From Desulfobulbaceae bacterium (lineage in GTDB: Bacteria; Desulfobacterota; Desulfobulbia; Desulfobulbales; Desulfocapsaceae): a stretch of 11,319 nucleotides of DNA. The stretch covers positions 1 to 11,319 of the forward strand of contig JAUVON010000057.1 of assembly GCA_030599175.1 (NCBI GenBank). Reading direction: 5' to 3'. The notes beneath the pieces are model-generated. The model saw only the letters and a list, made by a program, of their open reading frames with translations, made no database searches and was not told where the DNA came from. Positions 6,360 to 11,319 of this stretch are shown piece by piece. Both the position numbers and the translations under genes were made by a program. The stretch's first letter is position 1. Each line of letters starts with the position of its first letter.

Positions 6360-7919
6360 TCAGTTTTGGTCGCTATAATATTGCACAATAGACCAGACCA
6401 TTTCTGAAATTGTATACTCCTCCGGTTGGACACTGACCTGTAAACCATTGTCCGTTACCGTTTTGGCAGTAATAGGACCAATGGCCGCAATATCAACTCC
6501 CTCCATAAGGATCTCCAACTCTTCCTGATCCTTAGCTTCAATCATACGGAGAAAGTTTCTCACTGTGGACGAACTGGTAAAGGTAACCATATCAACCCTG
6601 CTCTCCTCCAAATCTATCCGCAGGCTCTCTTTGGGCTCATCCTCGGGACAATTCTGATACACAGGGACAACTGTCACCTGAGCACCGGCACCTCTTAACG
6701 TTTCCGGAAGTATTTCACGACCCTTCAGCGCTCTCGGAATAAGAATATTTCTTCCTTCAACTCCTTGATCAAGGAGGCTTTCCGCTAATCCCTCGCCCGT
6801 AAAGGTATTTGGAATAAGATCCGCATTTATGCCGTATTTCAAAAGGAGATCTGCTGTACTCTTCCCCACTGCTGCAACATCAGGCCCTTTAAGATCTCTG
6901 GCGTCCATACCCTTGGTATAGAGATATTCAAAAAAATACTTCACACCGTTGAGAGAGGTAAACAGAATCCAGTGGTACTCATCCAGCCGCTCAATCTCAC
7001 CGTCAAGTATTTCATAGGAGTCCACCGGTTTAATATTGATGGTGGAATACTCAAGACAATCAGCGCCAAACTCCTCGAGACCTGCAACAAGTTCACTTGC
7101 CTGCTCCCTGGTTCTGGTAACAATGATTTTCTTGCCAAAAAGGGGCCGCTTTTCGAACCAGTCAATAGTATCCCTGAGAGTTACCACCTCACCTACAATA
7201 ATAAGAGAAGGTGGCCTAATGTCATTATCTCTGACTATCTCGGTAATAGTCTCAAGTGTACCTGTCACCGTCCGCTGTTCAGGTGTCGAAGCCCAGCGCA
7301 CCACAGCAACCGGGGTTTTCGGATCACGACCGTGTTTAATAAGATTCTCGACGATCACCGGAAGATTTTTTATCCCCATATACACCACGAGGGTTCCCAC
7401 CCCCGTTGCCAGTTTCGCCCAATCGATGTTGGAAGTTTCCTTGGTCGGATCCTCGTGCCCGGTAAGAAAAGCAACCGTGGCTGTATAATCTCTATGGGTT
7501 ATGGGAATACCTGCATAGGTCGCAGCTGCCGTAGCTGAGGTGACACCGGGTACAACCTCAAAAGAGACCCCGGCCTTGTGCAGTTGCTGAAGTTCTTCAC
7601 CGCCACGGCCAAAAATAAAAGGATCCCCGCCCTTCAGCCGAACAACCATCTTACCGGCACGGGCATGATCAACCAGCATTTGATTAATTTCGTCCTGGGT
7701 GTGGATATGTTTGACTCCACCTTTTTTTCCTACGTATATACGTTCAGCAGAAGCAGGTAGATGCTTCAATAATTTTTTGGAGGCGAGATAATCATATACA
7801 GCGACCTCGGCCTTCTCCAAAAGACGTTTCCCACGCACGGTTATAAGGCCTGGGTCTCCGGGACCCGCACCCACCAGATATACCTTTCCAGGTCTGGTCA
7901 CTTTTGGCTTTTCTTCCAT
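6360..7919 (-). CDS. cobA-hemD: Uroporphyrinogen-III C-methyltransferase / uroporphyrinogen-III synthase fusion
   Basis: This 519-residue protein joins two enzymes. Residues ~10-250 are the SAM-dependent methyltransferase (SUMT, CobA) that turns uroporphyrinogen III into precorrin-2: GAGPGDPG (17-24), RLKGGDPF (94-101), then PGVTSATAAATYAGIPITHR. Residues ~260-515 are HemD-like uroporphyrinogen-III synthase, which closes hydroxymethylbilane: KKIIVTRTREQA, ILFTSLNGVKYFF, VAAVGKSTADLL, TFTSSSTVRNF and AAIGPITAKTV. No precorrin-2 dehydrogenase/ferrochelatase (CysG N-terminal) part is present, so that step must come from elsewhere. Precorrin-2 leads to siroheme (needed by sulfite reductase), cobalamin and, in sulfate reducers, heme by the siroheme route. 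The ATG at 7919 fits the family N-terminus, though no good ribosome site precedes it. A hairpin terminator between adk and this gene implies its own promoter within about 7920-7963, which I could not place. The CULT gene follows 9 nt after its stop. Confidence 0.95.
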   Translation of the reverse strand: MEEKPKVTRPGKVYLVGAGPGDPGLITVRGKRLLEKAEVAVYDYLASKKLLKHLPASAERIYVGKKGGVKHIHTQDEINQMLVDHARAGKMVVRLKGGDPFIFGRGGEELQQLHKAGVSFEVVPGVTSATAAATYAGIPITHRDYTATVAFLTGHEDPTKETSNIDWAKLATGVGTLVVYMGIKNLPVIVENLIKHGRDPKTPVAVVRWASTPEQRTVTGTLETITEIVRDNDIRPPSLIIVGEVVTLRDTIDWFEKRPLFGKKIIVTRTREQASELVAGLEEFGADCLEYSTINIKPVDSYEILDGEIERLDEYHWILFTSLNGVKYFFEYLYTKGMDARDLKGPDVAAVGKSTADLLLKYGINADLIPNTFTGEGLAESLLDQGVEGRNILIPRALKGREILPETLRGAGAQVTVVPVYQNCPEDEPKESLRIDLEESRVDMVTFTSSSTVRNFLRMIEAKDQEELEILMEGVDIAAIGPITAKTVTDNGLQVSVQPEEYTISEMVWSIVQYYSDQN

Positions 7920-7963
7920 AATTGATACGATATCGACTACCTTTTTTCCTGCAGTTTACAGGC

Positions 7964-8003
7964 AAAAAAGGGCTCTCCCAGCTTCAGGAATAGCCCTTTT
8001 TTT
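7964..8003 (-). terminator. Intrinsic terminator of adk (sequence symmetric in both directions)
   Basis: AAAAAAGGGCT (7964-7974) pairs perfectly with AGCCCTTTTTT (7992-8002) around a 17-nt loop. On the reverse strand it ends in a run of six T, 47 nt past the adk stop, so adk messages should end here. The symmetric A/T runs would also let it work in the + direction, although no + gene ends here. Confidence 0.85.
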
Positions 8004-8049
8004 ATAAATAAATGGAAATCAGATGATTCCGGACTTCATGGTACAACCA

Positions 8050-8730
8050 TTAAAGCTCGCTCATGATGGCGTCCGTAACTTCCCCGATGGAAACAGAACC
8101 ATCTACAGATATTACCTTGGGTCCATCTGCTTCTTTAAAATAGTTAACCGCTGCCATGGTTCCAACAGTCTCGTCATAGTAAATACCATGGCGTTTACCA
8201 ATGGCTACCTCATCCTGGTCATCAGCACGTGTATTCAGGTCGCCACCACACACACGGCAAACCAGTTTACCGTCTTTCTCAACAGGTTTAATCGCATCAA
8301 AAGCAATGTGATTGGGATGGTTATTATCGTTCACGCAGAGGCGACGTCCCATGATGCGCTCTTTGGCGATTTCACGATCGAGTACAATCTCTATCACATA
8401 ATCAAGGGCAAGCCCTTCCTTCTTCAGGGTCTCTGCCAGGGTGACTGCCTGATCTTTTGACCGTGGAAATCCATCAAGAATCCAGCCATCCTTGCAGTCA
8501 TCCTGCTGAAGACGGGAAATCATCATGGGAATGGTAATATCATCCGGAACCAAATCACCTTTGTCAATGAAAACCTTCGCCTGTTTGCCAAGCTCAGTTC
8601 CGCCACCGATATGCTCTCTGAAGATCGCACCGGATTCGATATGAGGGATGTCATATTTTTTCTGGATGATGGCACCCTGAGTGCCTTTACCACTTCCGTT
8701 TGGTCCGAAAACCAGGATGTTTTTGCCCAT
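8050..8730 (-). CDS. adk: Adenylate kinase with metal-binding LID domain
   Basis: This 226-residue enzyme interconverts ATP + AMP and 2 ADP in the cytosol. The P-loop is GPNGSGKGT (9-17), the AMP-binding part includes SGAIFRE (33-39) and LDGFPRSKDQA (85-95), and the LID spans about 128-172. In the LID, C132-x5-H138 and C158-x2-C161 match the Cys-x5-His...Cys-x2-Cys metal site described in Desulfovibrio gigas adenylate kinase; most zinc forms use four Cys or three Cys and Asp. The linker here is 19 residues, whereas I recall 15 for D. gigas. The start is secured by AAGGAG (8743-8738) 7 nt upstream. The gene is monocistronic by position: a long divergent leader before it and a strong terminator after it. 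Confidence 0.95.
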   Translation of the reverse strand: MGKNILVFGPNGSGKGTQGAIIQKKYDIPHIESGAIFREHIGGGTELGKQAKVFIDKGDLVPDDITIPMMISRLQQDDCKDGWILDGFPRSKDQAVTLAETLKKEGLALDYVIEIVLDREIAKERIMGRRLCVNDNNHPNHIAFDAIKPVEKDGKLVCRVCGGDLNTRADDQDEVAIGKRHGIYYDETVGTMAAVNYFKEADGPKVISVDGSVSIGEVTDAIMSEL

Positions 8731-8737
8731 AGTGTTT

Positions 8738-8743
8738 CTCCTT
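8738..8743 (-). promoter_or_regulatory. Ribosome binding site of adk
   Basis: The reverse strand reads AAGGAG with 7 nt to the ATG at 8730. This is one of the two clear consensus ribosome sites in the window and fits a highly expressed housekeeping enzyme. Confidence 0.8.
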
Positions 8744-8761
8744 GAAAACCAGTTTGTTAAA

Positions 8762-8820
8762 CAACTCTGTTTATAAATACGTTATATTGACGGCAAAACA
8801 GCAGTAGCTGAACAGAGTTG
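8762..8820. repeat. 10-bp perfect inverted repeat bracketing the tentative adk promoter
   Basis: CAACTCTGTT (8762-8771) and its exact reverse complement AACAGAGTTG (8811-8820) are separated by 39 bp, with arm centres 49 bp apart. A 5-1-5 dyad (TTGTT-A-AACAA, 8754-8764) overlaps the left arm. Paired operator arms on both sides of a promoter, or an RNA stem if transcription starts further upstream, would both fit. Confidence 0.45.
8770..8798 (-). promoter_or_regulatory. Tentative adk promoter
   Basis: The reverse strand has TATAAA at 8775-8770. A weak -35 lies either at TTTTGC (8798-8793, 17-bp spacing) or TTGCCG (8796-8791, 15-bp spacing). Transcription from here would give a leader of roughly 35 nt. 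The arms of the inverted repeat at 8762-8771 and 8811-8820 lie on either side of it. Confidence 0.3.
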
Positions 8821-8838
8821 AGTCTGTTCTGCTGCTGC
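8801..8838. repeat. Imperfect hairpin sharing an arm with the larger inverted repeat
   Basis: Bases 8801-8816 and 8823-8838 are complementary at 14 of 16 positions around a 6-nt loop (GTTGAG). AACAGA at 8811-8816 belongs to this stem and also to the right arm of the 8762/8811 repeat, so in RNA or extruded DNA the two structures exclude each other. On the reverse strand the stem is followed by TGTTTTG, a poor terminator tail. Confidence 0.45.
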
Positions 8839-9119
8839 CAATACTCTCGACCGCCAATATGCTCTTTTCAATTTTGGCAGTAAAACCTTTGATACCTCAA
8901 ATACATTGCGCGCGTCATTATAGCCGAAAAAATGGTGAGGAGCCATAAAAATTTCTCCCCATAGATTTTGACTTTCAGCTGTAAAGCGGTTACTTTCTGT
9001 TGCATTGAATATTTGGCCCAACACTCCCCATAACTTTCGGTCATGCTGATCCCTATCCACCTGAGCACGTGACTCAGCAATGAACTGTAATTTTAAACTT
9101 TAGGCATCTAATTCCTCTC

Positions 9120-10424
9120 ATGAAAGAAATACGTATTGGTCTCATCGGTTTCGGTACGGTTGGACAAGGTCTGGCACAAACTCTGCTGGCACAGAAAGAA
9201 CGACTTATACAAAAAACAGGTATCATATTCACACTTGCTGCTGTTGCAGATATTGCTATTGACATCCTCCCAGATGAGTTCAGCGGGATCACTCTTACTA
9301 AAAATGCTGATGACCTCTTCACCGACCCAAGCATTGATATTATAGTTGAGCTTATCGGAGGCATGGAACCGGCGAGATCCTTTCTCCTGAAAGCAATTAA
9401 CAACGGTAAACATGTAATTACTGCCAACAAAGCTCTTCTTTCTGTACACGGCCGTGAGATTTTCAAGGCAGCGGCCGAACACAACGTCGAGGTCGGCTTT
9501 GAGGCAAGTGTCGGCGGCGGAATCCCGGTAATCAAGGCCTTGAAAGAAGGACTGGTGGCCAATAGAATCAACTATATAAAAGGTATCATGAACGGTACCG
9601 CCAACTATATCCTGACCCAGATGACGGACCATGGTACTCCGTTTCAGGAGGTACTCAAAGAGGCTCAGGAACTCGGGTTTGCAGAGGCAGACCCCACATA
9701 CGATGTTGAAGGGATCGATACCGCCCATAAACTGGCCATCCTGATGACCATAGCCTTTGGTCTGCACGTACATCTGGATGATATCACTGTTGAAGGAATC
9801 AGCAGTATTGAGCCGGTCGATATCGATTTTGCAAAAAACCTGGGCTACCGCATTAAGCTGCTGGCCATCAGCCGTAACCATGGCGACCATGTTGAGGCGC
9901 GTGTTCATCCCACCATGGTTCCTGAAGACCATATGCTGGCAACCGTCAACGGTGCTTTCAACGGTATTCAGTTCAACGGTGACACCGTGGGCGATGTTCT
10001 GCTCTACGGTCAGGGAGCTGGCATGATGCCGACAGGAAGTGCCGTTGCAGCAGATGTAATCGATATCGGTCGCAATATCATCACTGATGCCGTCAATCGT
10101 GTGCCCGCACTATCGTATTCACCGGATCATATTGGAGAGCCAGCCATCACCCCCATGGATCAACTGATCTGCCCCTATTATTTCAGGATAACAGCTCTAG
10201 ACAAACCGGGAGTTCTGTCACTGATTACCACCATTTTCGGCAAATATGATATTTCCATCAAATCAATGGTGCAGCAGGAACACGATACAAACGAACCTGT
10301 TTATATCGTCTTCATGACTCACAGGGCCACTGAAGGCGGAGTTAAAAAAGCGATCGAGGAAATTGATGCACTTGATGTATGCAGCGGCCCCACTGTGAAA
10401 ATCAGACTTTTGATCACTGAATAG
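9120..10424 (+). CDS. hom: Homoserine dehydrogenase with C-terminal ACT domain
   Basis: This 434-residue enzyme reduces aspartate semialdehyde to homoserine with NAD(P)H, the branch step toward threonine and methionine. The nucleotide-binding loop is GFGTVG (10-15). Catalytic positions known from the yeast enzyme map to K104 (in TANKA), E189, D200 and K204 (spacing E-x10-D-x3-K kept), and NGTANYI (158-164) is the conserved substrate-region motif. From about 353 to the end an ACT domain (FRITALDKPGVLS) should allow feedback control by threonine, as is usual for this monofunctional form. No aspartokinase domain is fused. The ribosome site is weak, but the start is standard for the family. The ApgM-like gene follows 7 nt after the stop, so the two are almost certainly cotranscribed. 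Confidence 0.95.
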   Translation: MKEIRIGLIGFGTVGQGLAQTLLAQKERLIQKTGIIFTLAAVADIAIDILPDEFSGITLTKNADDLFTDPSIDIIVELIGGMEPARSFLLKAINNGKHVITANKALLSVHGREIFKAAAEHNVEVGFEASVGGGIPVIKALKEGLVANRINYIKGIMNGTANYILTQMTDHGTPFQEVLKEAQELGFAEADPTYDVEGIDTAHKLAILMTIAFGLHVHLDDITVEGISSIEPVDIDFAKNLGYRIKLLAISRNHGDHVEARVHPTMVPEDHMLATVNGAFNGIQFNGDTVGDVLLYGQGAGMMPTGSAVAADVIDIGRNIITDAVNRVPALSYSPDHIGEPAITPMDQLICPYYFRITALDKPGVLSLITTIFGKYDISIKSMVQQEHDTNEPVYIVFMTHRATEGGVKKAIEEIDALDVCSGPTVKIRLLITE

Positions 10425-10431
10425 GCTCAGT

Positions 10432-11319
10432 ATGAAATATCTTATCCTCGTCGGTGACGGTATGGGAGATTACCCGATCGCTGAACTCGACGGAAAAACT
10501 GCCCTTGAAGTTGCCAGCACCCCGGCCATGGACGAACTTTGCCGCAAAGGGGAGTTTTTTCTCAACCACACTGTGCCCGATGGTTTTCCGCCGGGAAGCG
10601 ATGTGGCCAATATGTCTTTGATGGGTTATGACCCGGCCCTGTACTACACAGGGAGGGCTCCCCTTGAAGCCGTATCTATGGGCATCAGTCTCGCTTCAAA
10701 CGAAATCGCTTTTCGCTGCAACCTGGTAACCCTTGATCGAAATGACACCGGCCGGATAACCATGCAGGACTTCTCCGCCGGCCATATCAGCAGTGAAGAG
10801 TCTCGCCAGATAATCGATACCCTTGAAGCAGAATGCTCTACCAGACAGTTCCACTTCAAACCGGGGATAAGTTATCGTCATCTTATGATTTTCAAGGGTA
10901 CTCATCCTGGCATCACCACAGTGCCTCCCCATGATTATATTGAAAAAGATGTGACCCTCCATTACCAGAATTACCTTGCTCTTCCTGAGTGGCAGCATCT
11001 CCTGGAAAAATCAGAAGCCATTTTGGCCGGACACCCGGTAAATCTACAACGAATCAAAGAAGGCAAAAATCCGGCAACTCATTTCTGGTTATGGGGCGAG
11101 GGGAAAATGGTCAGCGCCCCAACTTTGAAGGAAAGATTTCAGATCAGCGGTAGTATGATCAGCGCTGTCGATCTGTTAAAAGGGTTAGGTGTCGTGGCTA
11201 ACCTCTCCGTAATCAATGTGGCCGGTGCTACCGGCGATATTCACACCAACTACGAAGGTAAGGCTCAGGCCGCCATGGACGCCCTTGCAGACCAGGATTT
11301 TGTCTTTGTCCACCTTGAA
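10432..11319 (+). CDS. ApgM-superfamily protein, probable alternative homoserine kinase (3' end outside window)
   Basis: The frame stays open to the end of the window: 296 codons, of roughly 400 usual for the family. It belongs to the alkaline-phosphatase-like metalloenzymes of the cofactor-independent phosphoglycerate mutase (archaeal ApgM) type. VGDGMGD (7-13) provides the first metal-binding Asp, and GSDVANMSLMGYDP (55-68) carries the nucleophile, inferred as S56 from the NSEVGH motif of the other mutase class. TGRAPLEAVSMGI follows. One subfamily (TIGR02535 in my memory) is proposed to be a homoserine kinase in organisms lacking ThrB, because it sits with threonine genes. Its place 7 nt after hom supports that reading: it would phosphorylate the product of the gene before it. 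A glycolytic 2-phosphoglycerate/3-phosphoglycerate mutase remains possible. The C-terminal metal-binding residues lie outside the window. Confidence 0.85.
   Translation, partial: MKYLILVGDGMGDYPIAELDGKTALEVASTPAMDELCRKGEFFLNHTVPDGFPPGSDVANMSLMGYDPALYYTGRAPLEAVSMGISLASNEIAFRCNLVTLDRNDTGRITMQDFSAGHISSEESRQIIDTLEAECSTRQFHFKPGISYRHLMIFKGTHPGITTVPPHDYIEKDVTLHYQNYLALPEWQHLLEKSEAILAGHPVNLQRIKEGKNPATHFWLWGEGKMVSAPTLKERFQISGSMISAVDLLKGLGVVANLSVINVAGATGDIHTNYEGKAQAAMDALADQDFVFVHLE

Larger units (their letters stand above)
8731..9119. other. 389-bp divergent region between adk and hom without a convincing gene
   Basis: It holds the adk ribosome site, tentative promoter and nested dyads in its left third. 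The rest (about 8840-9119) shows no promoter I would defend for hom, no tRNA and no riboswitch I recognise. A reverse-strand reading frame from TTG 9080 (70 codons), or from an inner ATG preceded by AGGGA (58 codons, ending 8868), encodes a short peptide with one hydrophobic stretch (FLWLLTIFSAIM) and a basic end. It might be a small membrane protein, but nothing shows that it is translated. Confidence 0.5.

Noticed and set aside
6972..7538. 188-codon forward frame over cobA-hemD
   Set aside because: It is opposite to conserved SUMT and HemD motifs and has no recognisable family or plausible start context.
9061..9077. CTGAG-N7-CTCAG dyad around CACGTG upstream of hom
   Set aside because: The inner CACGTG is off-centre by half a step relative to the outer arms, and arms of 5 bp are too short to claim an operator.
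9108..9932. 274-codon reverse-strand frame over hom
   Set aside because: It is antisense to conserved homoserine dehydrogenase motifs and has no recognisable domain or start signal.

Overview
The window looks like core chromosome of an anaerobic deltaproteobacterium, most likely a sulfate or sulfur reducer of the Desulfobulbales type. This is inferred from the gene set: a CobA-HemD fusion, an adenylate kinase with the Cys-x5-His...Cys-x2-Cys metal-binding LID known from Desulfovibrio, and homoserine dehydrogenase next to an ApgM-like protein. No 16S or marker tree is available here. There is no rRNA, tRNA, CRISPR array or insertion sequence, and the genes are tightly packed.

Layout from left to right. 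(1) The 3' end of a PpiD-like parvulin chaperone gene (+). (2) Converging on it, a serine-recombinase-like gene (-) whose catalytic residues appear to be replaced. (3) A 202-bp divergent control region with two extended -10 candidates, an inverted repeat and a perfect 16-bp palindrome. (4) A 1387-residue SNF2-family ATPase (+) with a long helical-repeat N-terminal half. (5) Converging on that, a 128-residue stand-alone CULT-domain protein (-), a bacterial relative of the thalidomide-binding domain of cereblon, 9 nt behind (6) a cobA-hemD fusion (-). (7) A strong hairpin terminator and then adk (-). (8) A 389-bp divergent region with several nested dyads. (9) hom (+), homoserine dehydrogenase with a C-terminal ACT domain. 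(10) 7 nt later, the first 296 codons of an ApgM-superfamily gene (+), probably the alternative homoserine kinase rather than a glycolytic mutase.

How the genes fit together. hom and the ApgM-like gene form a threonine-branch pair (aspartate semialdehyde to homoserine to phosphohomoserine). cobA-hemD makes uroporphyrinogen III and methylates it to precorrin-2, feeding siroheme, cobalamin and, in many sulfate reducers, heme; the CULT gene appears to be translated from the same message. adk stands alone between its own promoter region and terminator. The SNF2 ATPase and the degenerate recombinase share one promoter region and are the most accessory-looking part of the window.

The best candidates for a second look are the CULT protein and its coupling to tetrapyrrole synthesis, the apparently inactive recombinase facing the SNF2 gene across palindromic sites, and the ApgM-like homoserine kinase. 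I saw no complete defence system or mobile element.
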